Source: Alicyclobacillus fructus
Lineage (GTDB): Bacteria > Bacillota > Bacilli > Alicyclobacillales > Alicyclobacillaceae
Direction: 5' to 3'
Length of the DNA stretch: 64,000 nt
Assembly: GCF_017329605.1 (NCBI RefSeq)
Contig: NZ_JAFMTY010000013.1
Location: forward strand, 1 to 64,000
Made by a program: the position numbers and the translations under genes. Below are positions 54,509 to 62,130 of the stretch, piece by piece. The notes beneath the pieces were generated by a model, which was not told the origin of the DNA, did not search any database, and was given only the letters and a program-made list of their open reading frames with translations. Each line of letters starts with the position of its first letter. Positions within the stretch are counted from its first letter, which is position 1.

Positions 54509-55834
54509 ATGACGTTGGAACATTCCCATGCGCGCGCCGCGGCCGTAAGCTCGCCCTCGGCCATCCTGATGGCCCTGGACGCCGCCTCGGTCTCGGCCGT
54601 CGCGTTTTTGCTTCGCCTCCTGTGGCTCACCGTGGTGCACCCCATGCCGTCGTCCGACTTCTCCTGGTATCGCGATCACGCTCTCGCCCTCGCCGCCGGA
54701 CAGGGCTACACCTACGACGGCAAGCCGACGGCCTATTTCCCCATCGGCTATCCGCTCTTTCTCGCAGGCATCTACCACCTCTTCGGCAGCGGTTTCTGGA
54801 GCGGCACCATCGCCAACGCCGTGCTGAACAGCCTGACAGCGGGACTCGTGACCAGCCTGGGCGCGTCGCTCTGGGGCAGAATGTCGGGCCTCGTCGCAGG
54901 ACTGCTGTTCGCGGGCTATCTGTCGCAGATCGCCTGGTCCAGCGTGCTCTGCAGCGAAATGCTGTTCACGTTTCTGCTCACGCTCGCGGTGATGATGGGC
55001 GCTGCGCGGCCAGGTCGTGAGATCCGGCCAGGACGCGCCTTCGCGCTCGGATGCGTCATGGGGCTCGCGTGCACCGTGCGTCCTGTCCTCTTGCTCGCGC
55101 CGGCCCCGTGGCTTTTATACTTGGTGGTGGCGCGCGTCGGCTGGCGCCGCGCGATGGCGCTAGCGGCGGCGGCGCTGTCGGGCATCGCGCTCGCCGTCGC
55201 CCCCGTCACGGTCCGCAACGCCATCGATCTGCACGCGTTCGTGCTCGTCTCAACCAACGGCGGGGTCAATCTGTGGCAGGGCAACAATCCGCACGCGAAC
55301 GGCGCCTACTTCTGGCCGCTCAATCCTCGCGAAAACCCGTTTTTATCGTACATTTCCCATGAGGTGACAGAGGATCGCGCGGCCGCGCAGGCGGCGCGAG
55401 CGTACATCGTCACACACCCTTTGCGCACCTTCGAGATGGGCTTTGTCAAGTGGTGGAACCTGTTTGATGGGGTGTCGAACGCCCTGCATTGGTCCATCGG
55501 CCAGAGTTCCCCGCCCGTTCCCGCCTGGTTCGCTCGCGCCGCGCGCGCTGTCGATCTCGGCACGTATACGGGCATGCTCGCCTGCGCCGCGGGCGGGATC
55601 GCCAGCGCGGTGCGGACCCTTCGGCGGACGCGCGACGCGCGACCCCTGTGGCCGCTCTTCATGCTGGCTTACTATGTGGCGCTCTTTTTCATCTTCCCGG
55701 CATGGGACCGCATGCGCGCGCCCATCGAGCCGGTGTTGGCGCTCTTCGCGGGCTATGGGGCCGTTCGGATGGTCGAAGCGTTGCGCGGCAAAGGGAAAAC
55801 GGCGCGTTTGGCGAGGAACACGTGGACAGGGTGA
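54509..55834 (+). CDS. GT39/ArnT-like membrane glycosyltransferase
   Basis: 441 residues with about ten membrane helices. The first extracytoplasmic loop carries the GT-C signature MPSSDFSWYRDHALALAAG (acidic residue pair), followed by KPTAYFPIGYPLFLAGIYHLFG as in dolichyl/polyprenyl-phosphate mannosyltransferase-like proteins (PF13231). It would transfer sugar from a polyprenyl-phosphate donor on the outer face of the membrane; donor and acceptor unknown. ATG after AAAGGAG. Confidence 0.82.
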   Translation: MTLEHSHARAAAVSSPSAILMALDAASVSAVAFLLRLLWLTVVHPMPSSDFSWYRDHALALAAGQGYTYDGKPTAYFPIGYPLFLAGIYHLFGSGFWSGTIANAVLNSLTAGLVTSLGASLWGRMSGLVAGLLFAGYLSQIAWSSVLCSEMLFTFLLTLAVMMGAARPGREIRPGRAFALGCVMGLACTVRPVLLLAPAPWLLYLVVARVGWRRAMALAAAALSGIALAVAPVTVRNAIDLHAFVLVSTNGGVNLWQGNNPHANGAYFWPLNPRENPFLSYISHEVTEDRAAAQAARAYIVTHPLRTFEMGFVKWWNLFDGVSNALHWSIGQSSPPVPAWFARAARAVDLGTYTGMLACAAGGIASAVRTLRRTRDARPLWPLFMLAYYVALFFIFPAWDRMRAPIEPVLALFAGYGAVRMVEALRGKGKTARLARNTWTG

Positions 55835-55854
55835 ACTTGGTTGCACCAAACCGC

Positions 55855-55883
55855 TTGGCATTCGTCGCAGAGCGTGCTATACT
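55855..55883 (+). promoter_or_regulatory. Near-consensus sigma-A promoter of the non-coding RNA
   Basis: TTGGCA (55855-55860), 17-bp spacer, TATACT (55878-55883). It lies beyond the glycosyltransferase stop, and no open reading frame with a ribosome binding site follows. Confidence 0.8.
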
Positions 55884-55888
55884 ACAGC

Positions 55889-56115
55889 AACAAGCTCCTG
55901 TGATGTTCGTGGGGCAGTTTTGGTTTTCATCCACGCAGTACCTACGGGAATCCGTGTCCGTCTGCGGATGCCATGCCTCGGCGTTGTGGACGGTTGAAAC
56001 CGGCGGTAGGATACCCACCTTGGAGATGGGGATGCAAAACCGATTGTCCCACGGCAGAACGGGGTTACATACCAAGCCGCTTGTCGACGCGAACATCGCT
56101 CGGCGGGCGGCTTTT
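55889..56115 (+). ncRNA. Structured non-coding RNA, 6S RNA candidate
   Basis: About 227 nt from a strong promoter to a terminator, with no plausible coding frame. Long-range pairs make a rod: GATGTTCG (55902-55909) with CGAACATC (56090-56097) as closing stem; GGTTTTCATCC (55922-55932) with GGATGCAAAACC (56030-56041, one bulge); GTACCTAC (55938-55945) with GTAGGATAC (56006-56014, one bulge). Nested long stems broken by internal loops, size, and a closing-stem GATGTTCG like that of enterobacterial 6S RNA suggest 6S RNA, the RNA polymerase holoenzyme inhibitor. Identity not proven. Confidence 0.5.
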
Positions 56116-56116
56116 T
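56074..56116 (+). terminator. Terminator of the non-coding RNA
   Basis: AAGCCGC (56074-56080) pairs with GCGGCTT (56107-56113), then more T residues. The closing-stem 3' strand of the RNA lies inside its loop. Confidence 0.6.
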
Positions 56117-56129
56117 CATGCCGACGCCC

Positions 56130-56570
56130 TCATGAATGCCCGCCGCCCGCATCCGCGCACCGATCACAGTATCCGTAGATCTCGAGCCGATGATCCTGAA
56201 TGTGAAAATGGGGAACCTGTTGCCGAATGCGGTCGATGGGGCACTCCTCGATGGGGATCGAGGCGCCGCAGCGCAGGCACACGAGATGGTGGTGATGTCC
56301 CCGCGCGCACTGCAGGCGGTAGCGGGCCCGATCGTCCGCAAACTCCATCGGCTCGATGACGTTCTGCTCCACGAGAATCCCCAGCGTCCGGTAGATGGTG
56401 TCGAAGCTCACCGAAGGGTAGATCTGGCTGACGTGATCGTACACCTCTTTCGCGGAAAAGTACCGGTCCCGGTTTTCCACGAAGAGATCCACCACCGCTC
56501 GGCGCTTGCCCGTGAACTTGTAGCCTGCCTCTTTCAGCGCTTGAAGAATCGAGGCCGTGGTTTCGTGCAC
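56130..56570 (-). CDS. zur: Fur-family regulator, probable zinc uptake regulator Zur
   Basis: 146 residues: winged HTH (KRRAVVDLFVENRDRYFSAK, VSFDTIYRTLGILVEQ), then the dimer/metal domain with HHHHLVCLRCG and YCDRC, the two CxxC pairs of the structural zinc site. The divergent neighbour is a zinc ABC transporter and two Zur-type boxes lie between them, so Zur is favoured over Fur or PerR. I take the GTG at 56568-56570, nine bases after GGGAG. Repression needs bound Zn2+. Confidence 0.88.
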   Translation of the reverse strand: MHETTASILQALKEAGYKFTGKRRAVVDLFVENRDRYFSAKEVYDHVSQIYPSVSFDTIYRTLGILVEQNVIEPMEFADDRARYRLQCARGHHHHLVCLRCGASIPIEECPIDRIRQQVPHFHIQDHRLEIYGYCDRCADAGGGHS

Positions 56571-56602
56571 CGGATGCAACTCCCTTCTTTCGCCCCTATC
56601 AT

Positions 56603-56623
56603 AAATCGAAATCAATCCGATTT
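56603..56623. promoter_or_regulatory. Zur box 1
   Basis: 21-bp inverted repeat with arms AAATCG and CGATTT at its ends, following the Bacillus Zur consensus AAATCGTAAT-N-ATTACGATTT closely. It lies in the zur leader and covers the start of the -35 box of znuA. Confidence 0.8.
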
Positions 56624-56649
56624 ACAAACCGCGCCCGACCTGTTATACT
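56621..56649 (+). promoter_or_regulatory. Sigma-A promoter of the znu operon
   Basis: TTTACA (56621-56626), 17-bp spacer, TATACT (56644-56649). Zur box 1 overlaps the -35 box and Zur box 2 lies just past the start site. Confidence 0.75.
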
Positions 56650-56663
56650 CCTCTCGGCAACCC

Positions 56664-56684
56664 AAATCGGAATGATTCTGATTT
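56664..56684. promoter_or_regulatory. Zur box 2
   Basis: 21-bp inverted repeat with arms AAATCGGAAT and ATTCTGATTT around a central G. It follows the Zur consensus with one substitution in each half and sits over the znuA transcript start, 20 bp before the ATG. Confidence 0.85.
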
Positions 56685-56703
56685 GAGAGGGTGGAGAGAA
56701 CGA

Positions 56704-57642
56704 ATGAAACGCCCCAAGCGCAAAGCGGTCTTCGCCGCCATCGCGGCCGCAGCCGCCGTGACGGGCTGCGGAATCGCGCATCAGGGCCAGATTGCGTCGG
56801 GCGCTGCGGCCGGTGCAAAGATCCGGGCGGTCGGCGCCGAGAGCGAGTACGCGGATCTCATCCGGCAGATCGGCGGCCCGTATGTATCGGTGACGGCCAT
56901 CATGTCCAACCCCGCGGTGGATCCGCATGAATACGAAGCCAACCCGAAAGACGCCGTCGCCGTGGCCGAGGCCAACCTGATTGTCCAGAACGGCCTGGGC
57001 TACGACGGCTTCATGAACAAACTCGAGCAGGCCTCGCCCAACCCCAAGCGCTTCGTGGTTGACGCAGGGCAGGCGCTCGGCTATCAGGCGAACACCGCCA
57101 ACCCGCACATCTGGTATCAGATGAACACCATGCCGCGCCTGGCGAAGATCGTCGCAGGCGATTTGGCAAAACTGGATCCCAGCCATGCGGCTTACTTCCG
57201 AGCGCGGGCGAATGCGTTCGTCCAGTCGCTCAAGCCGTGGGATGAGGCGGTGGCGCGCTTGAAATCCACCTTTCGCGGCCGCGGCGCGGCCGTCACCGAA
57301 CCCGTGTCGGACTATCTGTTGCAGGAGGCCGGACTCGACGTGAAGACGCCGTGGGCGTTCCAGGCCGCCATCATGAACGGGACGGATCCGTCGCCGCAGG
57401 ACGTCGCGCTTCAGACCTCGCTCTTTACGCACCACGAGGTCGGCGTGTTCTGTTACAACAAGCAGGTCGTGACGAACGTCACCCGGATGTTTCTGAGCCT
57501 AGCCGCGCGCGAGCACATTCCGACGGTGGCCGTCTACGAGACGGAACCTGCTGGACTCACATACCAGCAATGGATGCTCGATGAGACCAACGCCATTTAC
57601 AACGCCCTCGCGCACGGCACCTCATTGGAGGCGATCTCGTGA
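56704..57642 (+). CDS. znuA: Zinc ABC transporter substrate-binding lipoprotein
   Basis: 312 residues. A lipoprotein signal with lipobox VTGC (Cys22) anchors it to the membrane. Metal ligands by family alignment: His75 in DPHEYE, His135 in NPHIWY and an acidic residue in the last motif YETEP (near 280). At the usual third His position it has Glu199 (TEPVSDYLL), a variant seen in some cluster A-I proteins, and it lacks the His-rich loop. ATG 7 bases after GGAG. First gene of the Zur-controlled operon. Confidence 0.9.
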   Translation: MKRPKRKAVFAAIAAAAAVTGCGIAHQGQIASGAAAGAKIRAVGAESEYADLIRQIGGPYVSVTAIMSNPAVDPHEYEANPKDAVAVAEANLIVQNGLGYDGFMNKLEQASPNPKRFVVDAGQALGYQANTANPHIWYQMNTMPRLAKIVAGDLAKLDPSHAAYFRARANAFVQSLKPWDEAVARLKSTFRGRGAAVTEPVSDYLLQEAGLDVKTPWAFQAAIMNGTDPSPQDVALQTSLFTHHEVGVFCYNKQVVTNVTRMFLSLAAREHIPTVAVYETEPAGLTYQQWMLDETNAIYNALAHGTSLEAIS

Positions 57643-58460
57643 ATCCCGCCATCGTGTTTCGCGATCTCACCGTATCCTACGGCCACCGGCCGGTCTTTGC
57701 GAACTTGACCGGCCAGATTCAGGCCGGATCGTTCGTCGGCGTGCTGGGGCCGAACGGCGCAGGCAAGTCCACGTTGCTGAAGGTGCTGGCCGGTCTCATC
57801 CGCCCCGCCGCCGGCTCGGTCGAGATCGACGGAAGGCCCGTCAAGCGGCGCGCGGAGTCCATCGGCTACGTGCCGCAGGCGGTGCAGATGGACGAAGACG
57901 TGCCGCTCACGGGGCGCGATCTCGTCGGGCTGGGGCTGGACGGCCATCGCCTCGGCTTCCCGCTGCCCACCAGGCGGCGGCGCGAAGCCATCGAGGCGGC
58001 GCTCGCCGAGGTGAACGCGCTCCACCTGGCGGATCGGCGCATCGGCCGGTTGTCCGGCGGCGAGCGCCAGCGGCTGCTCATCGCGCAGGCCATCGTCTCG
58101 AGGCCGCGCGTCCTGCTGCTCGACGAACCGCTCAACAACCTGGATCTCGCCTCGACCCAGCAGGTGGTGGAACTCGTGAAGCGGCTCGCGCACGAAGGTG
58201 AGATGGCCGTCCTGCTCGTGGCGCACGACGTGAATCCGCTCATCGGGCGCGCCGACGAGATCCTCTACCTGGCCAACGGGCGCATGGCGATGGGGCCCAT
58301 CGACGAGGTGCTCCGTTCCGAGGTGCTGTCAGATTTGTACGGCTATCCGGTGGAGGTGTTGCGCGCGGCGGGCCGGATCATCGTCGCGGCGGGCGCGATG
58401 GACGGACACGCGCACGCTGTATCCGCCGCGAGCCCGGAGGCGAGCGTGATGCTGCCGTGA
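57639..58460 (+). CDS. znuC: Zinc ABC transporter ATP-binding protein
   Basis: 273 residues. Walker A GPNGAGKST, Q-loop YVPQAVQMD, signature LSGGERQRLLIAQA, Walker B VLLLDEPLNNLD and H-loop VAHDVN are all present. The C-terminal 40 residues are Ala-rich and variable. GTG overlaps the znuA stop (GTGA), with GGAGG seven bases upstream. Confidence 0.95.
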   Translation: MNPAIVFRDLTVSYGHRPVFANLTGQIQAGSFVGVLGPNGAGKSTLLKVLAGLIRPAAGSVEIDGRPVKRRAESIGYVPQAVQMDEDVPLTGRDLVGLGLDGHRLGFPLPTRRRREAIEAALAEVNALHLADRRIGRLSGGERQRLLIAQAIVSRPRVLLLDEPLNNLDLASTQQVVELVKRLAHEGEMAVLLVAHDVNPLIGRADEILYLANGRMAMGPIDEVLRSEVLSDLYGYPVEVLRAAGRIIVAAGAMDGHAHAVSAASPEASVMLP

Positions 58461-59332
58461 CGCTCGGATGGATACAAGAGGCGCTCGCGAGCGCGCCTGT
58501 GCAGCACGCGCTTGTCGCAGGGAGCGAAATTGCGTTTCTTTCGGGCCTCGTCGGCGCGTTCGTGATCTTGCGCGGCCAGTCGTTCGCGGGCCATGTGCTG
58601 ACCGACGTCGGCACCACCGGCGGCGCGGGCGCATACCTCGTCGGCTTGAACGGGTGGTTCGGCTTTCTGTCGTTCGGCGTGATCGCGTCCGTGGGCATGG
58701 AACTCGCCGGCGGCCGCACGCGCGGGGAACGCGATCTCGCCACAGGCGTGGTCTTGTCCCTCGCGCTCGGCTTCGGCGCCCTGTTCCTGTACCTCGACGC
58801 CCAGCTCGCGCACGCCAACGCATCGATGGCCGTGCTGTTCGGGTCCCTCTTCACGCTCGATCCCGCCCTCGTGCCCTGGATCTCGTCGTTGGCGGCCGTG
58901 TGCGCCGCGGCGATGCTCCTCATCTGGCGGCCGCTCGCGCTCGCCTCCGTCAACCCCGAGCTCGCGCGCGTGCGCGGCGTGCCCGTGCGGGCGATGTCCA
59001 TCGCGTTTATGGTGGTGCTTGCGGTGGCTGTCGAGACGGACGCGCTGGTGGCCGGATCGCTCCTCGCCACCGCGCTCATCGTTGGACCGGCCGCGGCGGC
59101 GGCTCGGTTCGTCTCGAATCCGCTTCGTGCGGGTGTGGCGGCGGGCGTGTTAGGCGCGGCCATCGTGGTGGCAAGCGTGTTGCTTTCCTACGACAGCTAC
59201 AATTGGCTGCCGCAACACACCAGCTGGCCGGTGAGCTTCTTCGTGGCCGCGCTCGCGTTCTTGGCGTACGTCGTCCCGGCGGCCGCCCGCCGCTTCGGAG
59301 TGCGGCGCATGGCGGAGGTGACAGAGGCATGA
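58457..59332 (+). CDS. znuB: Zinc ABC transporter permease 1
   Basis: 291 residues, about nine membrane helices, ABC-3 family (PF00950). Family motifs ILRGQSFAGHVLTDVGTTGG and AVAVETDALVAGSLLATALIVGPAAAA are present. GTG start overlaps the znuC stop. Works with ZnuC and ZnuA in zinc import. Confidence 0.92.
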   Translation: MTLGWIQEALASAPVQHALVAGSEIAFLSGLVGAFVILRGQSFAGHVLTDVGTTGGAGAYLVGLNGWFGFLSFGVIASVGMELAGGRTRGERDLATGVVLSLALGFGALFLYLDAQLAHANASMAVLFGSLFTLDPALVPWISSLAAVCAAAMLLIWRPLALASVNPELARVRGVPVRAMSIAFMVVLAVAVETDALVAGSLLATALIVGPAAAAARFVSNPLRAGVAAGVLGAAIVVASVLLSYDSYNWLPQHTSWPVSFFVAALAFLAYVVPAAARRFGVRRMAEVTEA

Positions 59333-60156
59333 ACCCGTGGGTGATGTTGGCCTTTCCGTTTGCTCAACATGCGTTTTTGGCGGCGAGCTTCGTCGCCGCG
59401 GCAGCGGGGTGGATCGGCTTCTACGTGGTGCTCCGGGGCACGGCGTTCGCCGCGCACGCGCTCCCGAAAATCGGGTTCGCCGGCGCGAGCGGCGCTCTGC
59501 TTCTCGGCGTGAACTCGCTTTTTGGCGTGAGCCTCTATTCGGCCGTCGCCGCGCTCGGCATCGGCGCGCTGGCTGAGCGGGACAGGCGCGATGTGGCAAC
59601 GGCCCTGGTGCTCGCCCTCGGGCTCGGCACGGGCGCGCTGTTTCTCAGCCTCGGCAACCTGTACGCCGAAGACGCGATGTCCCTCTTGTTCGGCCAGGTG
59701 GTGGGCGTGAGCGCCTTGGGCGTGATGGAGACGGCGTGCGTGTCGGCCGCTGCCGTTCTCGTCGTGGCGGCGTTTCACCGCGTTCTCCTGTTCACGTCCG
59801 TCGCGCGCGAGGCCGCCGCTGTCCGCGGCGCATCCAACCGGATCGCCGACTGGGCGCTGCTCGTGGGTCTGGGCCTTGCGACGAGCGCCATGATGCCTGT
59901 GGTCGGGGCGCTGCTCTCGTTCAGCCTGCTCGTCGGCCCCGCGCTCGCCGCGCGGCATCTCGTCCGCCGACCCTGGCAGGCCATTCTCACAAGCGTCACC
60001 CTCTCGCTCGCCGTCACCTGGCTCTCGCTGTTCCTCTCGTTCGCCCTCGGCTGGCCCGTCGGATTCTTCGTCGCTTGCCTGTCGGCGCTCGCCTACGCCA
60101 TCGCCCGAGCCGCATCGCGGATCTTCGACAGGCGCCCGCTGGAGGGCATGGCCTGA
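59329..60156 (+). CDS. Zinc ABC transporter permease 2 (ABC-3 family paralogue)
   Basis: 275 residues, about eight or nine membrane helices, with the same family motifs in divergent form (FYVVLRGTAFAAHALPKIGF and ATSAMMPVVGALLSFSLLVG). ATG overlaps the stop of permease 1 (ATGA). Two non-identical permeases suggest a heterodimeric channel, as in SitCD/MtsBC-type metal transporters, instead of the ZnuB homodimer. Confidence 0.9.
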   Translation: MNPWVMLAFPFAQHAFLAASFVAAAAGWIGFYVVLRGTAFAAHALPKIGFAGASGALLLGVNSLFGVSLYSAVAALGIGALAERDRRDVATALVLALGLGTGALFLSLGNLYAEDAMSLLFGQVVGVSALGVMETACVSAAAVLVVAAFHRVLLFTSVAREAAAVRGASNRIADWALLVGLGLATSAMMPVVGALLSFSLLVGPALAARHLVRRPWQAILTSVTLSLAVTWLSLFLSFALGWPVGFFVACLSALAYAIARAASRIFDRRPLEGMA

Positions 60157-60194
60157 GTCGCTCATGACCGTTTTGCGACAGCCGCGGAGCCCCT

Positions 60195-60245
60195 TGGTCC
60201 GAGAGCGCTTACACCATTTGCCACCCCGTCGATCCGTCTGCTAGG
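60195..60245 (+). promoter_or_regulatory. Possible sigma-A promoter of the thioesterase gene
   Basis: TTGCCA (from about 60218), 18-bp spacer, TAGGAT (about 60242). Exact boxes are approximate; the gene starts at 60290. Confidence 0.35.
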
Positions 60246-60289
60246 ATCGACTCGTCATCATGGTTCGTTCTTGACGAGGGGTGAAGCGG

Positions 60290-60826
60290 ATGGACGAACA
60301 AGAGCGGCTTCGGCCGAAGACGTGCAAGGAGTCTCGCGCCACGAAGATCCTGCGCGTCTTCCCCGGCGACCTGAATGATCACCACACCATGTTCGGCGGC
60401 AAGCTGATGGCGTACATCGACGACGTGGCGTCCATCTCCGCAGAACGCCACGCCCGCGCGCAGACGGTCACAGCTTCTACCGACAGCGTCGACTTCCTGT
60501 TGCCCATCACCGAAGGGCACTCCGTATGTCTGACGTCGTACGTGACGTCGACGGGCCGCACGTCGATGGAGGTGTTCGTCAAGGTCGTCATTGAACACCT
60601 GCGGACGGGCGAGCGAAAGATCGCGGCGACGGCGTTTTTGACGTTCGTCGCGCTGGGGCCGGATGGCAAACCCATCCCGGTGCCGCCCGTCATCCCGGAG
60701 ACCCAAGAGGAGAAGGCGTTGCACGAAAGTGCGCCCGCCCGCGCCGAGGCGCGCCGCAAGCACCGCGAACAGAGCCGGATGCTGGCGGAGCACCTCAAGC
60801 CGGATCGGCTGTGGGAAATGGTGTAG
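60290..60826 (+). CDS. Acyl-CoA thioesterase, hotdog fold (YkhA-like)
   Basis: Hydrolyses acyl-CoA to free acid and CoA. 178 residues. The conserved hotdog opening NDHHTMFGGKLMAYIDDVASI with its catalytic Asp, VDFLLPITEGHSV and FVALGPDGKPIPVPPV match the BFIT/YkhA family. A charged helical tail follows. ATG after GAGGGGTG; the GTG three codons earlier sits on that site. Confidence 0.92.
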   Translation: MDEQERLRPKTCKESRATKILRVFPGDLNDHHTMFGGKLMAYIDDVASISAERHARAQTVTASTDSVDFLLPITEGHSVCLTSYVTSTGRTSMEVFVKVVIEHLRTGERKIAATAFLTFVALGPDGKPIPVPPVIPETQEEKALHESAPARAEARRKHREQSRMLAEHLKPDRLWEMV

Positions 60827-60830
60827 ACGA

Positions 60831-60855
60831 GCCGCCCGACAAGGGCGGCTTTTTG
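60831..60855 (+). terminator. Rho-independent terminator of the thioesterase gene
   Basis: Perfect 8-bp stem AGCCGCCC (60831-60838) with 60844-60851 and following T residues; A-rich flank on the other side makes it usable by the convergent gene too. Confidence 0.85.
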
Positions 60856-60885
60856 CTGCGGGACACAGGGCTTGAGGCTTTGGGT

Positions 60886-61881
60886 TCACCTCGCCACGGG
60901 GACGCGCCGGCCCGTGCGAGCCGACTCGAGGCACGCGTCGATGACGCGCATGTTGGCCACCGCATCCTCGGGCGGGAACCGGAGCGGGCGGCCTTCGAGA
61001 ATGGCGCGGCCGAGATCGTCGACCTCAAGGGCGTAGGGATCCAGCGGGTCGAACGTCTCCACGCGATCCGCCTCGCCCGCGATGAGGCGCAGCGTCACGG
61101 GCTCGCCCAGGAAGGCCCGCTCCAACACCAGGCGCCCGTCCGCACCGATGACCTCGAGTTCGTTTCGATCCGCCGCCCACATGCCGCAGTCAAACAGGAG
61201 CGAGATGCCGCCCGCGAACTCCACAAGGCCGGCCAGGTACATGTCGACGCCGTCGTGATCGGGCGAGAAGAGCGCGTGCGCCGTGGCCGCGACGGGCTCT
61301 TGACCCAGGAGGAGCCTGGCGGCGGAGATGGGGTAGCAGCCGACATCGTAGAGCGAGCCGCCGCCCCAGTCGCGGCGGTAGCGGATATTGCCGCGATCGG
61401 CGGCGTTGTTGAAAGTGAACGAACCGCGAATGCCCCGCACGGGCCCGATGGCGCCGGACTGCACGAGTTCGAGCGCGCGCCGGTAACGCGGGTGGTGGCG
61501 GTACATGAACGCCTCGGCCAGGACGACGCCGCGCGCGTTGCAGGCGTCGACCATCTCCTGCGCTTCGCGGGCGTCGAGCGCGAGCGGCTTTTCGCACAGC
61601 ACGTGCTTGCCCTGTTCCGCCGCGCGCAGCGTCCACGGCTTGTGCAGGTGGTTCGGCAGCGGAATGTAGACCGCGTCGACATCGGGATCCTGAAGCAGTT
61701 CCTCGTAGCTCCCGTAGGCCCGCTGCGCCCCGAATCGCCGCGCCACGTCCTCAGCCTTGGCGCTCGTGCGGCTGGCCACGGCGTAAAGCTCCCCCGTCTC
61801 CGACGCCAAAATGCCAGGGATCAGCTTGCGGACGGCAATGTCCGCACATCCGAGAATGCCCCATCGCACTTTCTTGTCCAT
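60886..61881 (-). CDS. Gfo/Idh/MocA-family oxidoreductase
   Basis: 331 residues: N-terminal Rossmann fold (VRWGILGCADIA), the family EKP motif in GKHVLCEKPLAL with catalytic Lys, and AEAFMYRHHPRYRRAL; C-terminal beta-sheet domain with GGGSLYDVGCYPIS. NAD(P)-dependent sugar or polyol dehydrogenases, often on inositol or deoxysugars; substrate unknown. No sugar gene cluster adjoins it. Confidence 0.93.
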   Translation of the reverse strand: MDKKVRWGILGCADIAVRKLIPGILASETGELYAVASRTSAKAEDVARRFGAQRAYGSYEELLQDPDVDAVYIPLPNHLHKPWTLRAAEQGKHVLCEKPLALDAREAQEMVDACNARGVVLAEAFMYRHHPRYRRALELVQSGAIGPVRGIRGSFTFNNAADRGNIRYRRDWGGGSLYDVGCYPISAARLLLGQEPVAATAHALFSPDHDGVDMYLAGLVEFAGGISLLFDCGMWAADRNELEVIGADGRLVLERAFLGEPVTLRLIAGEADRVETFDPLDPYALEVDDLGRAILEGRPLRFPPEDAVANMRVIDACLESARTGRRVPVAR

Positions 61882-61948
61882 GCCAACACCCCTTTGCTGA
61901 GCATCTGGTCCTCACTCCATGATGCCACACGCTGCGATGGATGTCGGC

Positions 61949-62038
61949 GAGATCCGATCTCTTCATGGGCGCTTTTGTCGAACGGCGGCCGCGAGATCCG
62001 ATCTCCTGTGTCGAACGGCGGCGCCGAGATCGGATCTT
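61949..62038. repeat. Three copies of the palindrome GAGATC-N-GATCTC in direct-repeat context
   Basis: GAGATCCGATCTC at 61949-61961 and 61993-62005, and GAGATCGGATCTT at 62026-62038. The first two are each followed by TGTCGAACGGCGG (61977-61988 region and 62009-62021), so a larger unit of 35-44 bp is repeated. They lie between two divergent genes and could be operators or remnants of a small repeat family. Confidence 0.65.
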
Positions 62039-62082
62039 TTCCGAACTTCGCGCGCAAAGCCGCGCCGAGGGCGCGCGGCCGT

Positions 62083-62112
62083 TTGCGGTGCTCCGGGGCG
62101 CACGGCCATAAT
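62083..62112 (+). promoter_or_regulatory. Possible promoter of the propeller lipoprotein gene
   Basis: TTGCGG (62083-62088), 18-bp spacer, CATAAT (62107-62112), about 45 bp after the last palindrome. Confidence 0.35.
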
Positions 62113-62130
62113 GGGGACGAGGTGATCTCC

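Noticed and set aside
55889-56115. Metal or purine riboswitch for zur
   Set aside because: The RNA is on the opposite strand to zur and no gene follows it in its own direction, so cis regulation of translation or read-through does not fit.
56130-56570. Assignment as Fur (iron) or PerR (peroxide)
   Set aside because: The neighbours are a zinc importer and the operators match Zur boxes, not GATAATGATAATCATTATC-type Fur boxes.
60185-60215. A further cre site upstream of the thioesterase gene (AGCGCTTACA)
   Set aside because: Three mismatches to the cre consensus, so it is not better than chance in a GC-rich spacer.
60811-62130. Apparent 440-codon N-terminal extension of the lipoprotein frame
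   Set aside because: It runs antisense through the Gfo/Idh/MocA gene; the real start has a ribosome binding site and a lipoprotein signal at 62131.
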